Source: Hexactinellida sp. DTS-2022 (Eukaryota > Porifera > Hexactinellida). From it: a DNA stretch of 64,000 nucleotides. The notes under the pieces are model-generated. The model was not told the DNA's origin and ran no database searches. It saw nothing but the letters and a program-made list of their open reading frames with translations. The DNA is taken from positions 6,265,042-6,329,041 of the forward strand of contig JAPNXP010000010.1 in the NCBI GenBank assembly GCA_028753945.1. Reading direction: 5' to 3'. Positions 53,230 through 64,000 of this stretch are shown here, one piece after another. The position numbers were made by a program, and so were the translations under genes. Position 1 is the stretch's first letter, and every line of letters begins with the position of its first letter.

Positions 53230-56200
53230 ATGCAGGACCCTAGAGCTAGCTCCGAGGAGCGGGCCGTCTTCAAGGCGCTGCTATTCTCCGGGGATACCGA
53301 GAGGGGCGCTTGGAATCTCCTCTACCGCGTGCTCATACAGCTCAAGTTCGTCTCGGACGGGGCCTCGGTCAAGCTGCTGGGTCTGCACGAGCAGACCGGG
53401 GAGCAGGTCCTGGAGCTGGTGCTGCGCGCCGGCGTGACCGCTAAGATGAAGTCAGACTTCGTGCAGTGGCACTCCAGCCAATCCGACCGCGTCTCCTCCT
53501 ACGGCGCCCGATTTGTGAGTCCCTCCGAGGCGGACAAGTTCCACTCCTGTTTCCAGCAGCTGCTCGCCGACGTGAATACACGCGAACAGGTGAGCTGCCG
53601 GCTATAAGACACTGTATGCAGTTCCCTATCATGTTCTTATACCCCGTATCCCGTGTGTCTATAGAATATATCCCGTCGCTACTCGGACGCCCCCCCTCTG
53701 ACGATCCCGCACCAGAGCCTGCGGCCCTCCTCGGCCCTGCAGCTGAGCATCCTGCTCCCGGACGGGCGCCGACGCGCGGAGACCGCCTCTCACTCCACGC
53801 GCCTTAGGGAGCTCCTAGCCCGCGTGTGTAAGGAGGAGCGACTCGCGCCCAAGTACCACCTCCTCCGGCCGGACAAGCTGCGCCTGGAGCCCGAGCCCGC
53901 CCCGCTGGACATGAACCTAACCCTGGGAGAGATTAAGGTCTCAAAGCTGCAGCTGGTGGACCGCAGGGCCGAGAGGGACCCCGCCTGGGGAAAGGTAGGT
54001 GCCTATGTGCCCTATAGCCGTAGTGATACATTCCTGTGGCAGGTGTCGTTTCCAAGGGCGTGGGCCCCTCGCAGCGGGGATTCGGATCGGGACCGGAACG
54101 GACAGATAACCCTGCTGCATGGAACCTTCAAGAAGTACGACCTAACAGAGCCCCTCTCAGGTGTGCAGTTCGTGTCTCCCACGCGAGTGAGCGCCGCGGA
54201 GCCGCGGGAGGGCGAGGAGCGAGTCGAGAGTCCGATCGACAGTCTGGCCGAGTCAGAGCTGGCAGCGCCATTCAGGGACGTATTCAGACAGGAAATTCCA
54301 AGGTACCTCTCCCGTCGCTAGCTCTGTTTGTGGTATTAATGTGTCCTTAGGAGGAGCAGCTCTCTGCGGGACCGGATGTTAGCAGAGGGCCGCTCTCTGG
54401 ACAGAGCGCTTCTGGATCCCTCCGCCTCGATGGACGGGTCTAAGGCGGAGCGGCCGGCGTCTCTCTCGCGCGTCACCTTCTCCGAGTCCGACTTGCGCGG
54501 GGTCGTGACCGACCAGTCGGAGGCCAGGCCCCGCCCCAGCACGCCGAACAGACGGAGAGCCCCTAAGCCGCCGCGTCCGAGGCCGGAGCCCCCCGAGGAG
54601 CCCCCGGAGGAGGAGCGGACCAGCAGCAAGAGGTCCGCGCAGGTGCCCCTCTTCAAGGTGCCGATTGAGGTCTCCTGCAAACTGCAGGACGAATTCAGTC
54701 AGAGACTCTCCGCCCTCCGCGCCCGCTCCCCGGAGCTGCTCACCAATGAGAACGCCGGGTCTGCGGACTCGGGTCTCGGGGCGGACTCGCTTTCCGGGCC
54801 CACGGACTGCTCTCTCCTTGAAGAGGCGCTACCGCTCGCCTCCTCCACGCCCGACAGAGTCAAGCAGAAGCCGCAGATCGCCCCCAAGCCCTCGCACCTC
54901 TCCCGCCTGAGGCCGACAGACGGGAGACAGACGGGGCCCTGCTTTCCGCTGTACCCCTCCACGCCGCCGCCGGACGCGCTGCTCATCAGCGACAAGGGAA
55001 CCTTCCGCGGCGTGTCCGGCCGGGTGGCCATCTGGCGTCGCGAGCTCGGCGAGGCGACAGAGGTACCCTGCGTAAGTTGCTTTTGCGTTGTTTTGATTTC
55101 TGTTCTTAGGCCGATCAACAGCTGGTCTTCCATCCCCAGTCCTCCGATAGTTACGAACAGGAGGCTCTGGTATTTAGCCTGCCGCCCCCGCCCTCGGACT
55201 CGCCCCCCCTGACCCCGCCCCCCCTCAGGTTCCTCCCGGAGACAGAGTTTCCTTCCGAACGTTTCGAGACGGACTCTCTCCTGCCGCCACCGCCCGATGA
55301 CTTTGTGCAGTCGGCTCTACTCGCCAGCTCTACTGCGGAAATTCTAAATATAGAACTGGAGTTTCCTGCGCTGCCTGATGATGACGTCATCACCGACATA
55401 GACGCGTTTTCAGCAGCAGAGGATAGTGCGGGAAACGAAGCCATTTCATTGGAGGAGCTGATCGTCCTGCCGCCGCCCCACTTCTCAAGTGCTTTCGACC
55501 CTGGTCCGCCGGAGGAGGTCATTTCGGAGTCCCTGGTTCCCGACTACCCGCCCCCCTCCCCCCTGCGGGCCTCTCTCCACAGCGAGCAGCTGACGGACAG
55601 CCCGGGGGACCCCCCGCCCCCAACCGAGGAATATCCCGCCTTGAATGCTCACACGGCTCTGGCTGAGCACGCTCTCATGGATACCCGGGTAGGCACAAGG
55701 AATGCTGGTCTCCTTGGGTCCGACACGAGACGCGTCACGGAGCTACTGACCGCCGCGGCCAACTCCCTCAACAGAGATTCCGACGGCAGCGACAGACCAA
55801 CAGAGGCCTCCGAGTTAGTGAGAGCTGCTCTAGAGCTGATAGCCATCCAGCCAAAGGTTAGGATAAGGTATCTTTAAGATGATATCCCTAGGTTAGGATA
55901 AGGTATCCCTAGGTTAGGATAAGGTAACTTTGACGTTGGGTTTTATATAAGCTGTGTAGGGAGAGGGACCAGAGAGTATGATTCGGGCGTCTTATCACCA
56001 ATCGGATGAGCCTATTGATTCTGCGCACAGATTTCCTCCAAACTTCTCAAATTTCGGGCACAACTTTAGAGCTTGCATGGACGACATTAAAACGGAAATT
56101 CCTCAAAGCTTGCGACCCGCTAGCGATAACGGAATCAATGAAACAGAACCGACAAACAGCGAGCTGGGGTCATCCCGCGGAACCGGGCAATGTGACGTGG

Positions 56201-56304
56201 CCAGCGCAGTCGCCAAAGTAATGAAGGAGAGACGGCAACAGTTGGAAAACACGAACTCACTTACAGAAATGACACAAACATCTATCAATGACGAATGGAA
56301 CTGA
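53230..56304 (+). CDS. EVH1-like plus Cordon-bleu-like domain protein
   Basis: Six exons: 53230-53589, 53665-53994, 54043-54302, 54351-55062, 55110-55856, 55960-56304; 917 residues. Residues ~10-116 fit an EVH1/WH1 fold (KMKSDFVQWHSSQSDRVSSY then GARFVSPSEADKFHSCFQQLL resembles the …QWxDSRxxVYGLxF motif). Residues ~140-225 resemble the Cordon-bleu ubiquitin-like domain (LQLSILLPDG, STRLRELLARVC, KYHLLRPDKL, LGEIKVSKLQLVDR). The rest is disordered with Pro-rich stretches (APKPPRPRPEPPEEPPEE at ~380, LPPPPDD, DYPPPSPL), ending in a short helix VASAVAKVMKERRQQLE that could be an actin-binding element. An actin-regulatory adaptor is inferred. Exon 4 has two in-frame donors (after 55062 or 55071). 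AATAAA at 56474. Confidence 0.8.
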
Positions 56305-56473
56305 AACTAACCTGATTAGATTGTATACCCGATGATCATTTATTTTTCTGTAGCCACTTACATAAAAAATCTTTAAGTTTTATCAAATCCCTTACAACAT
56401 TAAACATACCCTCTATAAGATTTCAAATAGTAATAATTTGTTTAAAAAAACAAGATGTATTACCTCGTCACTA

Positions 56474-56479
56474 AATAAA
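56474..56479 (+). terminator. AATAAA polyadenylation signal candidate of the EVH1 gene
   Basis: Canonical hexamer 170 bases after the stop codon. Confidence 0.55.
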
Positions 56480-56571
56480 CCCGGCTAAAAACAAAACCTC
56501 TAGAAAGGCGCAACGAAAGTTTTTGAGAGCATGGAAATAATTGTTCGAGGAGAAAGGCGAATCAATTAATT

Positions 56572-56700
56572 ATAAAAAAATCTCAAATTGCAGCCTCTGC
56601 CGACGCATTTTATTAGGAAGGTACTACATTTGGTTTTTGGTTAAGTAGCAGTGCCTGTAAAGGAAATACTTTCGCCACAGGCTACAATTTTTGAATTTAC
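56572..56700. mobile_element. Diverged foldback MITE at the satellite border
   Basis: Ends AAAAATCTCAAATTGCAGCC/GGCTACAATTTTTGAATTT match the 17141 element's termini at reduced identity; interior TACTACATTTGG … AGTGCCTGTAAAGG also corresponds. Confidence 0.65.
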
Positions 56701-56739
56701 CTCCATTCAAGACTAATGCTGGAGAACGTTTTCTATAGA

Positions 56740-59700
56740 ATCCATCAAAGACAATAAAAAAGAAGAATTCTATCACTCCCTTCGTTCCCAGCCAATTTTT
56801 AACCAACCAAAGATAGATTTTAAGAATGCTATACTAGTACATTTGGAAGGTGACTGTTTGACAATAAACAATCCAGGTCACTTTAAAAAGAGATTTACTT
56901 TCCACCAGACATCCCAAACATCACATAAAGATAGCCAGTCCTTTCACTATACCTCATAAAAGACAATTAATAAGAAGAATTCTATCACTCCCTTCGTTCC
57001 CAGCCAATTTTTAACCATAAGAAGATAGATTTTAAGAATGCTATAAAAGTACATTTGGAAGGTGACTGTTTGACAATAAACAATCCAGGTCACTTTAAAA
57101 AGAGATTTACTTTTCACCAGACATCCCAAACATCACATAAAGATAGCCAGTCCTTTCACTATACCTCATAAAAGACAATTAATAAGAAGAATTCTATCAC
57201 TCCCTTCGTTCCCAGCCAATTTTTAACCATAAGAAGATAGATTTTAAGAATGCTATAAAAGTACATTTGGAAGGTGACTGTTTGACAATAAACAATCCAG
57301 GTCACTTTAAAAAGAGATTTACTTTTCACCAGACATCCCAAACATCACATAAAGATAGCCAGTCCTTTCACTATACCTCATAAAAGACAATTAATAAGAA
57401 GAATTCTATCATTCCCTTCGTTCCCAGCCAATTTTTAACCATAAGAAGATAGATTTTAAGAATGCTATAATAGTACATTAAGAAGGTGACTGTTTGACAA
57501 TAAACAATCCAGGTCACTTTAAAAAGAGATTTACTTTCCACCAGACATCCCAAACATCACATAAAGATAGCCAGTCCTTTCACTATACCTCATAAAAGAC
57601 AATTAATAAGAAGAATTCTATCACTCCCTTCGTTCCCAGCCAATTTTTAACCATAAGAAGATAGATTTTAAGAATGCTATAAAAGTACATTTGGAAGGTG
57701 ACTGTTTGACAATAAACAATCCAGGTCACTTTAAAAAGAGATTTACTTTCCACCAGACATCCCAAACATCACATAAAGATAGCCAGTCCTTTCACTATAC
57801 CTCATAAAAGACAATTAATAAGAAGAATTCTATCACTCCCTTCGTTCCCAGCCAATTTTTAACCATAAGAAGATAGATTTTAAGAATGCTATAAAAGTAC
57901 ATTTGGAAGGTGACTGTTTGACAATAAACAATCCAGGTCACTTTAAAAAGAGATTTACTTTTCACCAGACATCCCAAACATCACATAAAGATAGCCAGTC
58001 CTTTCACTATACCTCATAAAAGACAATTAATAAGAAGAATTCTATCACTCCCTTCGTTCCCAGCCAATTTTTAACCATAAGAAGATAGATTTTAAGAATG
58101 CTATAAAAGTACATTTGGAAGGTGACTGTTTGACAATAAACAATCCAGGTCACTTTAAAAAGAGATTTACTTTCCACCAGACATCCCAAACATCACATAA
58201 AGATAGCCAGTCCTTTCACTATACCTCATAAAAGACAATTAATAAGAAGAATTCTATCACTCCCTTCGTTCCCAGCCAATTTTTAACCATAAGAAGATAG
58301 ATTTTAAGAATGCTATAAAAGTACATTTGGAAGGTGACTGTTTGACAATAAACAATCCAGGTCACTTTAAAAAGAGATTTACTTTTCACCAGACATCCCA
58401 AACATCACATAAAGATAGCCAGTCCTTTCACTATACCTCATAAAAGACAATTAATAAGAAGAATTCTATCACTCCCTTCGTTCCCAGCCAATTTTTAACC
58501 ATAAGAAGATAGATTTTAAGAATGCTATAAAAGTACATTTGGAAGGTGACTGTTTGACAATAAACAATCCAGGTCACTTTAAAAAGAGATTTACTTTTCA
58601 CCAGACATCCCAAACATCACATAAAGATAGCCAGTCCTTTCACTATACCTCATAAAAGACAATTAATAAGAAGAATTCTATCACTCCCTTCGTTCCCAGC
58701 CAATTTTTAACCATAAGAAGATAGATTTTAAGAATGCTATAAAAGTACATTTGGAAGGTGACTGTTTGACAATAAACAATCCAGGTCACTTTAAAAAGAG
58801 ATTTACTTTTCACCAGACATCCCAAACATCACATAAAGATAGCCAGTCCTTTCACTATACCTCATAAAAGACAATTAATAAGAAGAATTCTATCACTCCC
58901 TTCGTTCCCAGCCAATTTTTAACCATAAGAAGATAGATTTTAAGAATGCTATAATAGTACATTAAGAAGGTGACTGTTTGACAATAAACAATCCAGGTCA
59001 CTTTAAAAAGAGATTTACTTTCCACCAGACATCCCAAACATCACATAAAGATAGCCAGTCCTTTCACTATACCTCATAAAAGACAATTAATAAGAAGAAT
59101 TCTATCACTCCCTTCGTTCCCAGCCAATTTTTAACCATAAGAAGATAGATTTTAAGAATGCTATAATAGTACATTAAGAAGGTGACTGTTTGACAATAAA
59201 CAATCCAGGTCACTTTAAAAAGAGATTTACTTTCCACCAGACATCCCAAACATCACATAAAGATAGCCAGTCCTTTCACTATACCTCATAAAAGACAATT
59301 AATAAGAAGAATTCTATCACTCCCTTCGTTCCCAGCCAATTTTTAACCATAAGAAGATAGATTTTAAGAATGCTATAATAGTACATTAAGAAGGTGACTG
59401 TTTGACAATAAACAATCCAGGTCACTTTAAAAAGAGATTTACTTTTCACCAGACATCCCAAACATCACATAAAGATAGCCAGTCCTTTCACTATACCTCA
59501 TAAAAGACAATTAATAAGAAGAATTCTATCACTCCCTTCGTTCCCAGCCAATTTTTAACCATAAGAAGATAGATTTTAAGAATGCTATAAAAGTACATTT
59601 GGAAGGTGACTGTTTGACAATAAACAATCCAGGTCACTTTAAAAAGAGATTTACTTTCCACCAGACATCCCAAACATCACATAAAGATAGCCAGTCCTTT

Positions 59701-62700
59701 CACTATACCTCATAAAAGACAATTAATAAGAAGAATTCTATCACTCCCTTCGTTCCCAGCCAATTTTTAACCATAAGAAGATAGATTTTAAGAATGCTAT
59801 AAAAGTACATTTGGAAGGTGACTGTTTGACAATAAACAATCCAGGTCACTTTAAAAAGAGATTTACTTTCCACCAGACATCCCAAACATCACATAAAGAT
59901 AGCCAGTCCTTTCACTATACCTCATAAAAGACAATTAATAAGAAGAATTCTATCACTCCCTTCGTTCCCAGCCAATTTTTAACCATAAGAAGATAGATTT
60001 TAAGAATGCTATAAAAGTACATTTGGAAGGTGACTGTTTGACAATAAACAATCCAGGTCACTTTAAAAAGAGATTTACTTTTCACCAGACATCCCAAACA
60101 TCACATAAAGATAGCCAGTCCTTTCACTATACCTCATAAAAGACAATTAATAAGAAGAATTCTATCACTCCCTTCGTTCCCAGCCAATTTTTAACCATAA
60201 GAAGATAGATTTTAAGAATGCTATAAAAGTACATTTGGAAGGTGACTGTTTGACAATAAACAATCCAGGTCACTTTAAAAAGAGATTTACTTTTCACCAG
60301 ACATCCCAAACATCACATAAAGATAGCCAGTCCTTTCACTATACCTCATAAAAGACAATTAATAAGAAGAATTCTATCACTCCCTTCGTTCCCAGCCAAT
60401 TTTTAACCATAAGAAGATAGATTTTAAGAATGCTATAAAAGTACATTTGGAAGGTGACTGTTTGACAATAAACAATCCAGGTCACTTTAAAAAGAGATTT
60501 ACTTTTCACCAGACATCCCAAACATCACATAAAGATAGCCAGTCCTTTCACTATACCTCATAAAAGACAATTAATAAGAAGAATTCTATCACTCCCTTCG
60601 TTCCCAGCCAATTTTTAACCATAAGAAGATAGATTTTAAGAATGCTATAAAAGTACATTTGGAAGGTGACTGTTTGACAATAAACAATCCAGGTCACTTT
60701 AAAAAGAGATTTACTTTTCACCAGACATCCCAAACATCACATAAAGATAGCCAGTCCTTTCACTATACCTCATAAAAGACAATTAATAAGAAGAATTCTA
60801 TCACTCCCTTCGTTCCCAGCCAATTTTTAACCATAAGAAGATAGATTTTAAGAATGCTATAAAAGTACATTTGGAAGGTGACTGTTTGACAATAAACAAT
60901 CCAGGTCACTTTAAAAAGAGATTTACTTTTCACCAGACATCCCAAACATCACATAAAGATAGCCAGTCCTTTCACTATACCTCATAAAAGACAATTAATA
61001 AGAAGAATTCTATCACTCCCTTCGTTCCCAGCCAATTTTTAACCATAAGAAGATAGATTTTAAGAATGCTATAAAAGTACATTTGGAAGGTGACTGTTTG
61101 ACAATAAACAATCCAGGTCACTTTAAAAAGAGATTTACTTTTCACCAGACATCCCAAACATCACATAAAGATAGCCAGTCCTTTCACTATACCTCATAAA
61201 AGACAATTAATAAGAAGAATTCTATCACTCCCTTCGTTCCCAGCCAATTTTTAACCATAAGAAGATAGATTTTAAGAATGCTATAAAAGTACATTTGGAA
61301 GGTGACTGTTTGACAATAAACAATCCAGGTCACTTTAAAAAGAGATTTACTTTTCACCAGACATCCCAAACATCACATAAAGATAGCCAGTCCTTTCACT
61401 ATACCTCATAAAAGACAATTAATAAGAAGAATTCTATCACTCCCTTCGTTCCCAGCCAATTTTTAACCATAAGAAGATAGATTTTAAGAATGCTATAAAA
61501 GTACATTTGGAAGGTGACTGTTTGACAATAAACAATCCAGGTCACTTTAAAAAGAGATTTACTTTTCACCAGACATCCCAAACATCACATAAAGATAGCC
61601 AGTCCTTTCACTATACCTCATAAAAGACAATTAATAAGAAGAATTCTATCACTCCCTTCGTTCCCAGCCAATTTTTAACCATAAGAAGATAGATTTTAAG
61701 AATGCTATAAAAGTACATTTGGAAGGTGACTGTTTGACAATAAACAATCCAGGTCACTTTAAAAAGAGATTTACTTTTCACCAGACATCCCAAACATCAC
61801 ATAAAGATAGCCAGTCCTTTCACTATACCTCATAAAAGACAATTAATAAGAAGAATTCTATCACTCCCTTCGTTCCCAGCCAATTTTTAACCATAAGAAG
61901 ATAGATTTTAAGAATGCTATAAAAGTACATTTGGAAGGTGACTGTTTGACAATAAACAATCCAGGTCACTTTAAAAAGAGATTTACTTTTCACCAGACAT
62001 CCCAAACATCACATAAAGATAGCCAGTCCTTTCACTATACCTCATAAAAGACAATTAATAAGAAGAATTCTATCACTCCCTTCGTTCCCAGCCAATTTTT
62101 AACCATAAGAAGATAGATTTTAAGAATGCTATAAAAGTACATTTGGAAGGTGACTGTTTGACAATAAACAATCCAGGTCACTTTAAAAAGAGATTTACTT
62201 TCCACCAGACATCCCAAACATCACATAAAGATAGCCAGTCCTTTCACTATACCTCATAAAAGACAATTAATAAGAAGAATTCTATCACTCCCTTCGTTCC
62301 CAGCCAATTTTTAACCATAAGAAGATAGATTTTAAGAATGCTATAAAAGTACATTTGGAAGGTGACTGTTTGACAATAAACAATCCAGGTCACTTTAAAA
62401 AGAGATTTACTTTTCACCAGACATCCCAAACATCACATAAAGATAGCCAGTCCTTTCACTATACCTCATAAAAGACAATTAATAAGAAGAATTCTATCAC
62501 TCCCTTCGTTCCCAGCCAATTTTTAACCATAAGAAGATAGATTTTAAGAATGCTATAAAATTACATTTGGAAGGTGACTGTTTGACAATAAACAATCCAG
62601 GTCACTTTAAAAAGAGATTTACTTTTCACCAGACATCCCAAACATCACATAAAGATAGCCAGTCCTTTCACTATACCTCATAAAAGACAATTAATAAGAA

Positions 62701-64000
62701 GAATTCTATCACTCCCTTCGTTCCCAGCCAATTTTTAACCATAAGAAGATAGATTTTAAGAATGCTATAAAAGTACATTTGGAAGGTGACTGTTTGACAA
62801 TAAACAATCCAGGTCACTTTAAAAAGAGATTTACTTTTCACCAGACATCCCAAACATCACATAAAGATAGCCAGTCCTTTCACTATACCTCATAAAAGAC
62901 AATTAATAAGAAGAATTCTATCACTCCCTTCGTTCCCAGCCAATTTTTAACCATAAGAAGATAGATTTTAAGAATGCTATAAAAGTACATTTGGAAGGTG
63001 ACTGTTTGACAATAAACAATCCAGGTCACTTTAAAAAGAGATTTACTTTTCACCAGACATCCCAAACATCACATAAAGATAGCCAGTCCTTTCACTATAC
63101 CTCATAAAAGACAATTAATAAGAAGAATTCTATCACTCCCTTCGTTCCCAGCCAATTTTTAACCATAAGAAGATAGATTTTAAGAATGCTATAATAGTAC
63201 ATTAAGAAGGTGACTGTTTGACAATAAACAATCCAGGTCACTTTAAAAAGAGATTTACTTTCCACCAGACATCCCAAACATCACATAAAGATAGCCAGTC
63301 CTTTCACTATACCTCATAAAAGACAATTAATAAGAAGAATTCTATCACTCCCTTCGTTCCCAGCCAATTTTTAACCATAAGAAGATAGATTTTAAGAATG
63401 CTATAAAAGTACATTTGGAAGGTGACTGTTTGACAATAAACAATCCAGGTCACTTTAAAAAGAGATTTACTTTTCACCAGACATCCCAAACATCACATAA
63501 AGATAGCCAGTCCTTTCACTATACCTCATAAAAGACAATTAATAAGAAGAATTCTATCACTCCCTTCGTTCCCAGCCAATTTTTAACCATAAGAAGATAG
63601 ATTTTAAGAATGCTATAAAAGTACATTTGGAAGGTGACTGTTTGACAATAAACAATCCAGGTCACTTTAAAAAGAGATTTACTTTTCACCAGACATCCCA
63701 AACATCACATAAAGATAGCCAGTCCTTTCACTATACCTCATAAAAGACAATTAATAAGAAGAATTCTATCACTCCCTTCGTTCCCAGCCAATTTTTAACC
63801 ATAAGAAGATAGATTTTAAGAATGCTATAAAAGTACATTTGGAAGGTGACTGTTTGACAATAAACAATCCAGGTCACTTTAAAAAGAGATTTACTTTCCA
63901 CCAGACATCCCAAACATCACATAAAGATAGCCAGTCCTTTCACTATACCTCATAAAAGACAATTAATAAGAAGAATTCTATCACTCCCTTCGTTCCCAGC
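56740..64000. repeat. 212-bp satellite array, more than 34 copies
   Basis: Head-to-tail copies at exactly 212 bp, running off the right edge. The first unit is diverged (ACCAACCAAAGATAG for ACCATAAGAAGATAG). Other units differ mainly at two linked places: TACTTTTCACC or TACTTTCCACC, and AAAGTACATTTGGAAGG or TAGTACATTAAGAAGG. The TAGTACATTAAG type occurs in the units beginning about 57371, 58855, 59067, 59279 and 63095. Because 212 is not a multiple of 3, no reading frame runs through the array. Confidence 0.98.

Larger units (their letters stand above)
56305..56739. other. 3' flank of the EVH1 gene and transition to satellite
   Basis: AT-rich. AATAAA at 56474-56479, 170 bases after the stop. 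From 56572 to 56700 lies a diverged copy of the foldback element of 17141 (AAAAATCTCAAATTGCAGCC … GCCACAGGCTACAATTTTTG). Confidence 0.65.

Noticed and set aside
57825..57850. CENP-B-box-like word in the satellite (CCTTCGTTCCCAGCC)
   Set aside because: Only TTCG matches well; the required A and CGGG of the box are absent.
56947..63913. A 60-codon minus-strand reading frame (starting MGCLVKSKSLFKV) repeated in nearly every satellite unit
   Set aside because: It is a by-product of the 212-bp repeat. Units differ at sites without regard to codon position, the unit near 62459 has a stop, there is no start context or splice signal, and the unit length breaks frame.
1..64000. CRISPR arrays or bacterial operons
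   Set aside because: Repeats are contiguous satellites or transposons without unique spacers, and the genes are intron-bearing animal genes.

Overview
The window is nuclear DNA of a multicellular animal. It carries about 15 protein genes, most split by short GT-AG introns (about 80 introns; I spliced every exon set by hand and reading phases agree). The set includes animal-specific regulators (Scribble, GLI, Pumilio, CEP164, a MAP2K-like kinase). Genes are tightly packed, with intergenic gaps down to 86 bp, and introns and spacers are crowded with tiny inverted-repeat transposons that end in CAGT...ACTG and are flanked by TA. This fits a compact, early-branching or otherwise streamlined invertebrate genome, perhaps a sponge, but the species cannot be fixed from sequence alone.

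Layout. 1-658 (+): 3' end of an erlin (ER lipid-raft SPFH protein). 1116-4438 (+): Abraxas-family scaffold. 4758-8457 (+): DDX6/Me31B RNA helicase. 9404-18653 (-): Scribble-type LAP protein, 27 exons, 16 or so leucine-rich repeats and three PDZ domains. 20148-21782 (-): intronless 544-residue coiled-coil protein with internal tandem repeats, not recognised. 22045-22665 (-): SFT2-domain vesicle transport protein. 24592-33809 (+): Pumilio, 13 exons. 34978-38890 (+): glutamate-cysteine ligase catalytic subunit, 12 exons. 38977-39888 (+): intronless thioredoxin-like membrane protein without CxxC. 40745-41695 (+): intronless divergent MAP2K-like kinase. 42139-45003 (+): GLI-type zinc-finger factor. 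45310-45894 (+): intronless Rab-like GTPase with Val at the catalytic Gln position. 46410-47187 (+): small helical protein of unknown function. 47441-53115 (+): CEP164 centriolar appendage protein, 12 exons. 53230-56304 (+): protein joining an EVH1-like and a Cordon-bleu-like domain. From about 56740 to the right edge lies a 212-bp satellite, over 34 tandem copies.

The genes do not form one pathway. Two share a post-transcriptional theme (DDX6 and Pumilio both repress mRNAs), and CEP164 and GLI are both linked to cilia and Hedgehog biology in better-known animals. The most unusual signals are structural: a Pumilio intron ends in 16 tandem copies of its own 3' splice site before the real one; smaller tandem duplications of splice sites recur in GLI, GCLC, CEP164 and the EVH1 gene; nearly every start codon is closely preceded by a splice-acceptor-like AG, which suggests 5'UTR introns or spliced-leader trans-splicing; and a 23.4-23.9 kb spacer holds five hairpins with the same GAA loop.
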